Shown piece by piece: positions 25,472 through 38,400 of a stretch of 64,000 nucleotides of DNA. Each line of letters starts with the position of its first letter. The first letter of the stretch is position 1. Below the pieces are notes generated by a model. The model was given only the letters and a program-made list of their open reading frames with translations. It did not search any database and was not told where the DNA came from. The translations under genes were made by a program, and so were the position numbers. Origin of the DNA: Echinococcus granulosus (lineage: Eukaryota; Platyhelminthes; Cestoda; Cyclophyllidea; Taeniidae); assembly GCF_000524195.1 (NCBI RefSeq), contig NW_020170487.1, positions 17,638 to 81,637 of the forward strand. The letters are read 5' to 3'.

Positions 25472-27379
25472 TCAGGCTACCTTCCTAGCCATGGAAAGTG
25501 ACGCTTTCTTGGCTAAGCCGGCACGTGGTGGAGGAGGATGACGAGGGATGGAGCTTTTTCTAGGCGTATGTGGATGAGTATTTGCGGAGGTACGGCCAGA
25601 TTCGAGATCAGGAATTCGTCGACCTGGAAGTGCCGTCACCGGTGACTTTCGACCATTGCCTACTCCGTGTCTGACCTCTTTAGAATGACCCAATTTACCA
25701 CTGGTCTTTACCACGGGACGCCTAGAGAGCGTGGATTAATCATAGCCAAAGGTCAAACAACCGAAGCAAGTGCAAGAAAAAGAGCTGGATACTTAAATGT
25801 CAATTGTTAAGGCGGACGAAAAGTTTATGCTGAGACAGTGGATAGCAAAAGCCTTTGAGAATTAGAAAAATGTGGTGTTAAACAGGATATCTAGAAGCCA
25901 CACCAGTTATATATAAGATTGTTAATGCAGAACTAAATAGGCGCGTTACAGTATACATTCTCCTACCAAGATAATTAAATTTGAAAATGGGACATCGGCA
26001 TTCTCCAGATCCTCACATAGATATCTGCAAGAATGGCACCCTTTCCTGTTACTCAGTCTATTCATCTAACTACCTAAAACATCTCCGCGCAAATGCATCC
26101 AGATCATGACAGAACAGTTGCTTGACAATTCTATACTCACATTTTGAGTGGATGAAGTCTCCTTAGAGAGGGAATTCTGTTGAAGCTGCTTGCAGCGGTC
26201 GTGACCATTGAGGAGGTTAGTAGAGGCCTCTGGACGTTTGCTGTGGGTCTAAGAGTCTGCAAGATGCCACACAAAGGGATTTCTGAGGCACTCGACTGAG
26301 TGTCCTCCTTTCCGCAGCGTTGCATTGTTGGGAGTTCCCTCAATTTTTTGTCAACTACATCCTCCTCCCATTCCCCTGAGATGGGCGCCTCAGGATCGCT
26401 CTCATTATCGGAAACTGAGTTAAGACTAAGAGAGGTCAGTTCCGTCTGCATTTGATCCCGCATAATTGAGCAAGTCGTCGAGGAGAGTTCACTACCAACA
26501 CGACCTCGTGGTGTGCAGCGTTCACATCTATGGTTAAAGCGTGAACTCAGAATTCTCGATGCATTCACGTTGCTGTCTAAACCACCCTCATTCTCCCCTT
26601 GATTCATCCAAGTTAGCTCACTGACCGTCTTTAGCTTTTCTTCACTGGTAGTGATTTTGGTTTGGACACTGCCGGTCAAGCTTGACAGTACCATTGTCTG
26701 AGAAAGAATTATAAATTAGGGATTACTTAACCAGTAAGATTAAAAAAGTGCAAAAAACCCACAAATCGCGATATTATTCAAGGCAGTTTTTTAGTATTTT
26801 CATTTGCTTCATTTATTACTCACGGCTAAGATTTCGTTGCGCTCAGCGTTTTGACATTTCAAGCCGCTAATTTAATGTTGAATTAAACCACAACTTCACC
26901 TGATGTATGAACATAAGCTAAAAGGAAGAATATATGCACTATCAAATAAAGACGCGCCAAAGCTTCAGAGTCTCCTAGAAACTTGTAGCAAATGAATAAG
27001 ATCATATTTATGAATGAATATTAAGTGTACATGGTACAAACCTGTAGATTTCCGAGTTTTTTCTTCATTAGTTGTAGTTCAATACTAATAAGATGCCTTG
27101 AGGTACAAAAACATGCGTTCCTAATTATCAACAAAAGAGTTTGAAAACAAAACAAGATAACCCGATAAGAGTATTAGGGGGCCTAAGCCTCTCATATTGC
27201 TGAGAATATATAAAAGCCTAAGTCTAAGCCTAAATAAAACTTGGTTCTAGGTCAGTCAATTTTGTAACACTCCTTTTCTTCTTTAACAAAGCCATAATAA
27301 TATGCCCATTAAACAAATTGTAAAACAGCATAAACAAACCTGATTTTATCAAGGGAATGTGAGTGGTCGCGGAAGCCAT
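25472..27379 (-). CDS. Unidentified protein with N-terminal coiled-coil segment
   Basis: I do not recognise this gene. Three minus-strand exons join in phase: 27120-27042, 26697-26141 and 25720-25472, with canonical edges (for example TTTCTCAG before 26697 and GTGAGT after 26141) and a TGA stop at 25474-25472. The first carries a heptad-like stretch (HLISIELQLMKKKLGNLQ). The second is Ser/Glu-rich with an acidic patch (GEWEEDVVDKKLRELP). The C-terminus is strongly basic and Pro-rich (PRKSSIPRHPPPPRAGLAKK). A chromosome- or spindle-associated protein would fit this layout, but that is only a guess. A candidate first exon at 27379-27340 begins with ATG (MASATTHIPLIKS), but its phase does not match the exon at 27120, so either an exon is missing or this start is wrong. 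Confidence 0.58.
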
Positions 27380-27618
27380 TTTCGACGTCTAGGATGCAAA
27401 ATACCCCAACATAGGAATATAAAACGATTACGATTCTGTTAAGTCTTTTATCAGTAATAATATGTGAAGTATGACATTATATTATTTAAGGAAACGAAGA
27501 CGAAAGTGTCAAATCCTCATAAGCAACACTATAAACACGCCTATTTCACAAAGACTCGTAATGTCCGATTGATCTTTTTCAGAATGGCTTCTAAACGGAT
27601 GAAAGTACAATAATTCAT

Positions 27619-27926
27619 TTACATTTGTGTGCAAGATGACTTTATTCGGAAACAACCAACAAACCACTCAATTTCAGCAATCACTGAATCTGTAAATTCA
27701 GTAAAATGCTTAAAGTGCTCAACAACCGAGTTCCCGCCATCGGAAGATAATAAGGCTAAAGTTGAGAATGATTCAATCTGATTCATCGACAAAAATGACA
27801 CTTTACTTCTGCCACAATTTCTTCGACCTCCTCTACGAGATTGAAACCAATAAGTGATTTCACTTCGTAATGTTCCTCTTTGGGGAACCTATCCTGTATT
27901 TCACCCCATATTGTTTGTATTCTCAT
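27619..27926 (-). CDS. Small 92-residue protein of unknown function
   Basis: Two exons, 27926-27807 and 27777-27619, give 92 residues and a stop. The intron between them is 29 nt (GTAAAG to ATCAG). If it is retained, translation stops eight codons on, so splicing is needed for the longer protein. The product is acidic and helical in character (for example VEEVEEIVAEIESF) with no signal peptide or membrane segment that I can see. It starts 441 bp from the WDR3 ATG on the opposite strand, so the two genes may share a bidirectional promoter. I do not recognise the family. The exon structure is internally consistent, but the gene is short and needs transcript support. Confidence 0.58.
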
Positions 27927-28367
27927 TTTCTTTTTAAAGTTAGTTAAGCAGTGCTTTTTTCCTTTAAGCGGTATTTTTTGTTACGGTTACACGTTGTTTG
28001 CTTACAAAGAAAAACGACGCTCAAGGTGAAAATAATCTTCTACTGCATGTTATGAAAATGTTTAACAATTCTTAAAATCGCGTGATTTTTTGCAGTGAAA
28101 CTGTATTTTCAATCAATAATGAGATGCTTACGCGTAATTTCTAAGAATGCAGACAAAGTGATTCCCACCAGCTTTCCTCACTTTCAATTCAAGCATTTCA
28201 TTTAGCGCTATAAAGTTCATTTTTTGCTTGTGCTCATTTGATAAAGGGTCATTTTTATCTAACCATTTTTAGATTTTCTGGACACACCAATAAAAACTCT
28301 AAATACTTTCAGACAGTATGTTAATTATCTGTCCCCTTGCCGTAGTGCTTGAAAGCCGTGGTGAGGC
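27927..28367. promoter_or_regulatory. Divergent intergenic region, candidate bidirectional promoter
   Basis: The 441 bp separate the start codons of two divergent genes (the small protein to the left, WDR3 to the right). A housekeeping gene such as WDR3 is expected to have a nearby promoter, so elements for both may lie here. No TATA box or other specific site stands out. Confidence 0.4.
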
Positions 28368-31300
28368 ATGCCGATCACGAATACCTATCGTCGATATACG
28401 GCTGATGGAACATTTGGAATCATTGCTAATGATTCTGTTCCAATTAAATATGTTAAAGACGTGAACGGGAAGGCTGGAAAGTTGTGTGTCACTGGGACCG
28501 GTTCCACCGTTTCTCTATGGAATCTCCACACTTCCCTCTCTGTGAGTTAAATATTTTTTTAATGGAATAGTCTGGATCTCTTTGTAGAAATTCGGGAAAC
28601 CGTTTTATATCCGTACTGGCTGTCAACTATGAGTCCGGCTCTACGGATACCCTTGTTGGCGTTGGATACATGGATGGCTGGGTCACAGTGTTTTCATTAC
28701 ACTCGGGAAAAGAGGAGGCCTCATTTCGAGCTGGTTCTCACCGAGTCACATCACTTGACATATCGGGCTCATCTGTTGCCTGTGCTTCAGTAAGACAGCA
28801 CGGATCTTATGATTTTTTTAGGAGTCTGAATTACATATTCTGGACATTATCTCAGGAGGCGGATATCGCTTAAAGGGTCATCGTGGTGCCGTCACTTCAG
28901 TTAAAGTCATACCAAATAACAATATTCTGATCTCTGGGTGCGTTGTTGCTTACTGTCTTTCACAAGTTAATTATTCTTGGATCACAAAGTACTTTTAAAA
29001 TTCTTTAGCGGTCGCGACACTTTTATCAAGTTCTGGTGTCTGAAAACACAGCACTGTTTTCTTACTCTCACTGGCCATCCTGGACCTGTTTGGGACGTTG
29101 CCTTATCTGCCAACTGCAAAATCTTGGTAACTGGGAGTTCTGACACCAACTTGCGGCTATGGAAGATAAAGTACAATGTAGGATTCCTGTCTTTATTGTT
29201 TAATTTTACTATGTAGTGTTCTTTTTTATAATTTGTCTTATTGTAGAACAGAGTTGGTGAAAAGGGCGAAAGTGACTTCCTGAATGTCTCGGACGCGCAA
29301 CGGTTGATCGAGGACAATCTCGTTCAATCAATTCCCCTTGCAGACTACAGTTCGCTACTGGAAATAGAATTCCGTGGAACAATTCCACGAAAATCTGTTA
29401 AGCGGGTGTTCTCATTGACTTTTGATCCGAGTGGTCGGTATTTGGCTTGCCAGGTCAATAGCCACTTTTCTTCAACTTTATTGCAATAATTTCATGTATT
29501 GAAATGTCATCATTTTGATTTTAGACTCTGGATAAGGTTCTTGAAATTTTTGTTTTGCTTAGTGAGGCTGAGCGTCAGTCTCGTCTGCGAAAGAAGCAAA
29601 AGAAGGCCAGAAAGTAAGCTCAAATGGGGATTGTTAATATTTGCCTTGTAAGTAGACGTAGAATGCCTAATCTTTTGTCAAATAATAAATCATGCTGTCA
29701 CTTCCTCATAGGCTGGGATCGATAGACCCACCAGCGGTTAAGTTAACGGCAGAAGACGAACTCCGTTGCATTTACCGAATCGCTCTACCTGCAAAGCTCT
29801 CTTCTTGCGACATTCGTGTGTCCCATTTCAATCCCATGACTAGGGAAACTGAAGATCGACCTCGCATCTCAATCTTACATGTAAGTTGAGTGGACTGCCG
29901 CCTCAAACGCTCGATAGGATTTGGTATTTTCTTTTCTCCCTTTCAGATCCTCTGTTCCTACCGAAACAACCTCGTGGAGGAGTACAGCCTGAAGGTTCCC
30001 GTGACGTTGCCCACTCGACCCGTCCTTCTCTCTGGTTGCGTCTCTCGACTCCCAGAAGCCAAACAGAAGGCGATGGCAGTGGAGTCGACCGGGTGTGAGC
30101 TACGTCTTGCTGGGCGCATCTCAAATCTTGGCCATCGTGCCTTCCCTCTCAGCTGTCAGATTACCGAAGACGGCTTTGGCGTTTTTACGCTGGCTCATGG
30201 GGAGGGTAAACTGTGGAATCGGTTAGTGAAGTTACACTTTTTTACTGTAGTTGCTAAGACGAGAGGAACTTGTTAAGATGTCCAGTCATTGTTTTACGAA
30301 TTGACTATGTCATGTTTTTTTATTCTCTTCATGAGAAATAATCGTACTTAGTCAGTGTTAATGCATTCATTAGAAGAAGGCATTATCTGCCTTACACTTA
30401 CGCATATGCTGCGGATGATGTTTTCAGCCAAAGTAGATGACCTGCTATGCAAAAGATGCACTCGATGCTTGTGAACACATTTACGAGTCAAAAAAAGATA
30501 TGAAGCAACCTTCCACTTGGCAAGTTCTTATTAGTGCCTGCTGGGTTATTTTAGTACTGCTAGTACCGATGTGACTCAGTCTAAACCTTGGTAAACTGGT
30601 ATTAACTGCTTTTTGATTATTTCCACTAGTACTGTTTTATGTTGCTCTCGCCTCAGCTTCACTGGGCCACTGACTCTCCGTGTTTTTTTTCCTCTGAAAT
30701 TTGTCTTGGGGTTTTTTTGCAAATTTATTTTCACCGATTCTACGGCGTGCAGATACTTGCGTATTTTTACTAGAATTCCGTGCATATTGGATAGTACTTC
30801 AGTCTTCTTAATGCGGGAGTATTACAGTTGTCATTATAATCTCTCATCCCCGTTTCCTGTTTTCTCCCACTACATCATTCGTCGTATCGAACCAAAACTA
30901 ATTTTAAAGAATAGACCTGGGTAGAACACACTATCCTAACTGGGTTTGAATGCTCATTGCATTTAAATATTTGGAGTTAACTGGTCTCTCGTACTATACT
31001 TTGCGATGAACGGTAACTTCAACGGCTGATTTTTTGCTCTTTATATCTATTTAAACTACCCATTACTGGAATACCATGAGCAGCTTCGCTTTTCTGTTCG
31101 TTAAAAGTATCAGTTCTTGAAAGTGGTTTGAAATCAGGCTGCGACTGATTTGCTTTCCCTACGAATAGGTTAAACCAAACGTGCCTTACAACGATAGATT
31201 GGAGTTCTGTGGAGTTGAAAAGTACACCACTTTCAGGGGAGGAAATCTCCAAAGTGGAGAACGAGGCGGAGGATGATGCGATGATGAGTAGGAAGGTGTC

Positions 31301-34131
31301 TCTGAAGTCTCTAAAAGCCACCGCTTTTGTACTTGCTCCCGGTAGTCGACATGTCGCTATTGGCTTTGAGGTTTGTTGACACCAATGGCTGAGTAGTCAT
31401 TTTCATATTTATTTTCCACAATTTATTATCAATCCCTATTTAGTCGGGGCTGACCTGCTTGTTCGACCTGATCACGAAGAAATGCACACAGACACTAGCC
31501 AATGCTCACACCGGTGCTGTTCGAAGTCTCATTCTCACAGGTGATCGGGTAAGACCGAATCCCCTTGGCTAATTAATCCCCCTAGAAAGGCATCATTTCC
31601 GGAAGTGCAGATTCCAAAGTAGGATTCTGGGATTTTGATTTGAATGTGCATTTAAAAAGGTAAGCTATTACCTCCAGATGAATTGCTTACAAAAGGAAGT
31701 GAATTATTTAGAAAATGGTACTTCTGAGTTTGCTTACACTGTAACCATCTCGACAATGCTTTCTCTCATTATTTTGCCTTTTGTTTACGAAGCCACTCAT
31801 TCCTCACTTTCACAGCTTCAACCTTTTTTATGACTCCAGCAATCGTGTTGGGAGAATGCAAAGGCTGAAATACGTAGTTGTTTTGGGCGAAAAGATGGTG
31901 CTTCAACGCATCAAAATAAGCGAATAGCTGTACACCTTCATCGATAAATATTTTTTCCTAGGGAAAGCACAGCTTAATTTGACTTTAGATTAAGTTTTTC
32001 GGACCCAGAAAATGGTTTTTATTAACCTCATTCCACCTACTACATTGGTAAGTATGCCCTTTCAGTGGTCCGAGCCTCTACCTGAAGTCACACCGACCGG
32101 TCCAATCAGTTGCTGATCAGGTAACTGCTCTGACCACTACTCCAGACAACCGTCTTATCGCTGTGGCAATGGTTAATCTACATGTGGATATCTACTTTAC
32201 GGACTCATTCAAGGTGAACCCTTTCATAACTTCTGCCATTAAATCACTTTTTCCAGTACTTGAGGTGCGGTTTGAATAATCCATTTTCTCCTTTCACTTC
32301 TAGCGGGTGCATAGCCTCTATGGCATGTCTGCTCCTGTGAGTTGCATGGACGTGTCAGAGGACAGCCGTCTGCTCTTAACCGGCAGCGGAGACAAGACGG
32401 TTCGATTGTGGGAGCTCCAATTCGGCAACTGTGTGCGGCGATTCGTTCAACATACTGATCCGTAAGCACGTAGTTAATTTCACAGCAGCATACTTCAGTT
32501 CCCCTCTCATTGTGTTCTACGATTTTTGCATGCGACGGTCGAGGCCTACAAGATCGACATCTTAATCACTTGTCATTGCGATATGCGGAGATGCAGTATT
32601 TTGAATTATTTGTGGGGCCAGTCATGTGCGGTTCAAAGCGTAAATCAAAAAGTGTCTCCATACTGAATTAATGATGCATTTGTTTCGGGTTAAATTAATT
32701 TTTAGCCTTTAATTTTAGTGTGAAAGTCAGATTGCAGGGATTTTTAGTGATTATCTTATGTGGTTCATTTGATGTCGGTTTCAGGATTACGGCTGTGCGG
32801 TTCATGCATGGCTCGACTCTGGCCTTCTCTGCAGATCTCGGTGGAATTATCCGTGAATGGGATGTCAAAAAACTGCAGGAGGTTTGTGTGCTGAAGGTAA
32901 TTATAGCACGACTGTCAATTTGACTAATTTATTTTATGGTGTTGGGATAAAAGTAATTATTTCTCCTCGACTTGAAACTAGCAGAATCGCGTTGTTTAAC
33001 ACAACCGCAAGAAATAGTAACCATTTGAAGTAATTTATTGTGCTACTTTCTCTCCTAAAGGGCCATGAAGGTGGCATCACAGGTCTCGTGACCCTGGCAA
33101 CCCGCCCAGGTCTTGGTAAACTAATGCGAAAGAATCGTCCTCGTGCACCCCCCAAGCGCAAACGTTCAGACACTTTCGATGTAGCCTCCGCTGACGAGGG
33201 CGAGGAGGACGACTTTGAAGCGGATATCTGCGGCGGCGTAGTAATATCCACCGGTCGTGACTTCTCCTGTCGTGTGTGGTGTGAGTCTGAGGAACCTCTG
33301 GTGCTCGAAGAGGAGGCGGAGCTGGCTCGTGAGGCCGCGGAGGATGAGCACGAGCTTGCCCGCTATGAAGCCATCGTACCGGGAGCTGTTGCTCCCGAGG
33401 CCGGTGAAACTGGACCCCTAGGCCGTCCCACTGTCACTACTCGTAATGCTGTAAGTCTCACATTCATTTACTGGAACCCTCTTTAACTATCTCCCCTCTA
33501 AATAGGCGGACTCATTGATGGAGGCAATAGACATATACACCAGACAGACGCAGATTGAAAATGAGTCAGAGCCACCGCATCCACTGATGGTGGCCTATGG
33601 CGTACCTGACGACCCCGACCGCTTTCTCTTCACCATCTTCTCCTCTCTCCGATTACCTGCAAGCGGTGGTATGTCCGGGCTGGAACACGCACTGGGCTGC
33701 ATACACAGCGACCACGTGACTCGTCTTCTACCTCGTCTGGCCGCGTGGATGGGGCGCGGATGGGACATAGAACTGTGCGGTCGCGCCCTCCGCTACCTCT
33801 GCACCCTCCATGCCGCTCTCGTGACTGCTGATACCAATCTGACCTCCACCCTTGCTGCTGCTGTGGCTGCCAAACGGTCACATCTCTCGCAGACCAAGGT
33901 GAGCCGTCCTATTAATACCGTTTAAGCTCTTAAAAAGTCCTACTCAATTTATCGCCTCTTACCTTGTAGAAGATGCTTGGGATGAATCTGGCGGCGCTAG
34001 ATCTCTTGCAGCGGAAGATTGAGGAGGAGAACCAGATTTCTCTGTTCGAGGAGGCTACCTCAAAACGAGTGAAGCGAATAAAGAAGATTAAGGAGAAAAT
34101 TGCCAAGCGAGCGGCCGTCCCCACTGGTTGA
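28368..34131 (+). CDS. wdr3: WD repeat protein 3 / UTP12 homolog
   Basis: Seventeen exons join in phase to give 1041 residues: 28368-28541, 28571-28789, 28822-28937, 29009-29177, 29247-29453, 29525-29613, 29712-29880, 29947-30221, 31205-31370, 31444-31548, 31586-31659, 32066-32213, 32304-32461, 32785-32896, 33061-33450, 33506-33898, 33970-34131. WDR3 is a nucleolar component of the small-subunit processome (UTP-B) needed for 18S rRNA maturation. WD repeats are visible throughout, for example GSGDKTVRLWELQFGNC and GRDTFIKFWCLKTQHC. The C-terminal Utp12 region has the family landmark EEPLVLEEEAELAREA and a basic end. The N-terminus (TNTYRRYTADGTFGIIA) aligns with the vertebrate start, supporting the chosen ATG. 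It is somewhat longer than vertebrate WDR3 (about 940 aa), partly through Lys/Arg-rich and acidic insertions near 33.1-33.2 kb. Introns 1 and 2 are only 29 and 32 nt. The acceptor at 31205 (TTGGAG) is chosen by phase and is the weakest junction. Confidence 0.95.
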
Positions 34132-35465
34132 GTGTATTTAAGATATTGCATAACATGCTTGTGCTGTATTTACTCATTTGTATGCTACAAATTTGTCCCC
34201 GACCTATGTACATTATGTTTTTTCAAAGGGTACTTGTTAATTTTTACGTGCTCTAGTCTTACTCTTAGGAAATTCTTTAAACAAGCTGAAAAGCCCAGCT
34301 GTGAGTGGCTGTAATTTCCCCCCGAAGCAGAACTGGAGGTGATTTTCATATCCGTGATAAAGGCGACCTTCGGCACTTGTCTTGTTAACTAAGAATTCTG
34401 CGACGATTAATTATACTTGTCCAAAATGATTGTTTCATGATGATTAAATGACAGGCAGTAGCTGTTGATGCAAAGACCGAACTTCTAATAACTGAAGTCA
34501 GCGGTCCTGTAAACCCATCGCAGCACTTGACGGGCAGCGGTTTTGCTTCGGGGTTATTCAGTTGAGACTACCGCCTGAGATGGAATGCAAGGCCATGTTA
34601 TTTTTATTCAAGGTTTTCCCCTTTTGATTCTAATTGATGCAACACCCCAGCTTGGTATTGTTTGTGGAGTCGCGTCGCCTACACAGGATGAGCAACTTAC
34701 TGGAAAGGGAATACGTGGGAAGCAAGCGAATTTGATCCGAAAATTGGATGATTTAAGCACCAACCGTTTGCAGCATAAGTGAAGTAGTTTAAAGAGACAA
34801 TGTTTATTGTATATCGCAATATTAATGCCTATGATTGGACATCAAAATGCGGCACCAAGTAGTTCGCTTTGGTCACAATCACAGAGAAATAACACTAACA
34901 CAATTACTAAATAAATCATAATGCAGGTATTTATTCAGAGCTTGTCAGGCCATACACTGGGGCGTCTTCATAGCTCCTTTTGAGTTTGAAGGGTCTACAA
35001 GCCGCAACAATAATGATGTAAATAATCCGGAAGCGGGAGTGGGGACATTTTAAACTAAAGTTAAGTACGAATCCCAAGTAACTATTGCATGAAAGGCGGG
35101 CTGTTATCACTGTATCAGGTTTGACTGTAAACAGTGATTTTGTCAAGCGCTGAGTAGGTATAATGAAAATTTCCCTCCAAAATAGTGACTCCTGAAATAG
35201 TTGTGAGTAGATCCGAAACAAGGGTGAACACTAGTAGTGTGCAGAAAGTAGTGAAGAATGCGTTGAAGGTTCACATATTCGTATTGAAGGAGGGTCCACT
35301 GTAGTGAATAAGTAGCGTATCACTCTAGTAAGGTGCTGTAACCTGTTCACAACACTTATCCACGACTTTCTGTCACAAATATGTGTCACGTTAGGGATGC
35401 CTACCTATGAGTCCACCGCATTGGAAAAAGAAAATTGAACTGCCAGACTGAGTTGGGGATGAAGT
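34132..35465. other. Convergent intergenic region
   Basis: This lies between the WDR3 stop (plus) and the DUF4614 gene stop (minus) and should hold both 3' UTRs and poly(A) sites. I see no coding exon or repeat copy in it. Confidence 0.5.
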
Positions 35466-38400
35466 TTAGTGCTCCAAGCTCACATACTTCAAACGCAAAT
35501 CAGTTGGCTCGAGGACAGGCGCCAAACACCTCGATAGCGCCGCCTTCAAGGCGTCGTGCATGGCACGCTGGGTGGAGAGGAAGGTCCTCGTAATCTGCAG
35601 TTGTTCTTGCAACACATTGTCCAGAGCCACGAGACAAGGACTGTGGGAGGTTAGAGCTAAAATACGGGACGGGGGTTACATCAACAGTCTCAGCATAGGC
35701 AATTTGGTATGCGTTTTCCATTCTAGGAAAAAAAAATAAAACTCAAATGCGATGAGATGGACAGTCACAGAGTTAGAAATACAACTGAGATGCGAAAAGG
35801 GGCTTTGAAATATGCCTCATTAGGTTTCAGATGAAACTTAGAGTTCCCACATCGAAAATATTACTATTTGAATACGGAACTGGGGTACGAGATTGGAGGA
35901 ATTGGACAACAATCGAACTCTGGATTTGGAGGTTATGGACGATGGAAAAACTTATGGGATTGAGGTATTTCCAGTGCTAGTTTTTTAAGGAAGAGAAGGG
36001 ATAAAAGATTACTTTCCATAAGGGAAAATGAAGTTATATTTCCCATATGCACTGGATGCATAACAAAACCGACCCATTGACATACTCTTAATGACGCTTT
36101 TCGTGTCAAGCGGATAGGGTAGAATGGGGCGAGGACCAGGACGTTTGGCAATTATGTGTTCAACAGCGGCAGTAACTGCGGCAACGAACGCCTTCTGGTC
36201 GCAGTCGCCTGTGCGTGAAGGGGATTGTCGAGGCTCAACATCTGTCATTATACCAACATTACGAGAGCTCCCTCTTCCTTCGTTCTCCCTTGCTTTCCTG
36301 AAGCATAAAATGGCAGCATGATGGTCAAAGTTGAGGTAGTGTTGAATAAAGCCACTGGTCTTCCAGCCCTTCTGTATGCCTACAAAGTCTTACTTCAAGA
36401 CCCCTGTGATTTGCGACGACTTTAAATACTTTTGGTTTACTCGATCAGAAATGACGGGACTTGACAGCAAATTGAAATGAGTACTAAATGAAATGTTTTT
36501 CCATCGTCTTATATGCTACTAGGATCTTCCTGCTTAGTAAGAGCGACTGACGATTAGATATCGTCCAAAATCCTCCAATTTTCGGACAATGTTGGGCAGC
36601 TTTTTCCGCTCAAGTCAAAATACAGACGCTGAGGTTTGTCGAGTGCGAGTAGGGGAAAATGCAAAAAAATATTTTCGGCTTGTTGATTGATAATTACCCC
36701 AAATGTTTTAGACTGGTTGTCATATCAACGAATAAACCTGACCTAAGTGGTCAGTTACCGTTAAGCTGTAATGGATACTCACTGGAATGTATGGAATTTT
36801 GATTCGCCGGTGTTCTTTATTATCTCCGCACGCTTTTTAGATTTCTTTGCATACCCTTTGACGAAAGCAGGGCTACTGTACTGAGGCATTGGGGTAGATT
36901 GAACTAAAAAATTACAAAACTCTGATTGACTTTCGGAGAATATGATGTAATTCACAAAAGTGTTTGGGTCCTGAAACACTCTTTTCTGCTGTCGTACCTC
37001 TTACACTGCCTCTAAAAGACAGCTCGGATATTTTTTGGTGAGATTAAGACTGTGCAGAACTGTGGTACTTGAATTCCATGTTTAACCATCGGGTTCCAAT
37101 TACGCGAGCACTTCCACTCGGTGGCATGGCCCCTGGGCCATGCCAGTAGCCCTCAGCCCTTCTAAACTTCGTCAATCCACTTTCTGCCCTAGAGTTGTGA
37201 CTTCTTTTCACTTCAGGTAAGACTGGGAGCGCTACATTGGTGACGGTGGAAAGCAAAGCCAACCATAAAGAACAAATACCCTGATTTCCGTTTCTGAACG
37301 CCAAACCTTAACATGGCGGAAGAAGGGCTTATAATGGGGATAGGAGAATCTGTGACGATCCCTACCAGAAGGGTTGAAAATAGCGTCTACTTTACGCACC
37401 TGCCTCGGCCTCGTACTCTGCAGGAATGTTATTAACAAATAAAATGGCCCTACCCGTAAAACATCTTGAAAACTTCATTACGAAGCGATCTACGGTCCCT
37501 ATGCGGAGATGTTATTGTGGTGAATACGTGATACCTCCTCCAAATCGCTACTGACTGGATAGAACCCAAATAGATATGAATGGGCATGACGGAAGTGGGA
37601 TGAAAGTGGCAAGAAGGAACAGACACAGGCACTTAAAGCTCCACAATTGTACTTTCGTCCAGCAGCACGGTTCCCCGGGTCATGGCAGTAGCCCCTCTAC
37701 CCTTCTCTACATCGGCAATACATTTTCTGTCCTGGAGTCATGACTTCTTCCGACTTCAGGAAAGACTTCGGGCGCTACATTAAATGTCCTCGTCGTTAAA
37801 TGTAAATTTTATTCCACAATCAACCATTTTAAATTGGCAGAACAATGGGGCAACTGATAGTTGACGACACAAGTTTTTAGAAGACAAGTCACTCAATTGT
37901 AAGAGAAAAAAATACAATGCAGATGTGCCAGTGACCCCTATTTTCGACTGCATATACTCAGTGAACGTTTCTACTTACATTTTCTAGGAGTTTCCACTTC
38001 TGTGGCTAACCCCCTCTCTTAGTCCCTCCTGGCTGGCTGGTTTCAGGATGCATTTCTATGCACGTACTTTACGCGCACCAATTCTGTCTGTGGGATCAAG
38101 TTTAATCAAATACTACAAGTAAGTGAGACGGGAACCACTTCGTGCCTCCAACATTCTCCACCAGTCGGATGGCGATTGGATGTGCGCTCCTCGTACTACC
38201 TTGCCTGCTCGTGCTCGGTGGCAAATAATGGCATCTGTATCGAAGTCTTGTCTATTAACTACTCTAGTTAAGATAGTGCTCCACGGGATCCAAATTCACG
38301 CACACAAACACCAGATCACTAAAACTTAGCAATTTGTGTACTTATCCACAAGTAACAATTAAAATGTCATTTCGGAAAGTTGAAAGCCTACCATATCTTG

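Noticed and set aside
36009..36069. Extension of the 36297 exon to the stop near 36009
   Set aside because: Donor-like sites occur before it (36086 or 36070) and the next exon carries the family resemblance, so the tail is read as intron.
37044..37304. 86-codon minus-strand frame in the DUF4614 gene
   Set aside because: It lies on a dispersed repeat copy, and the flanking exons join in phase without it.
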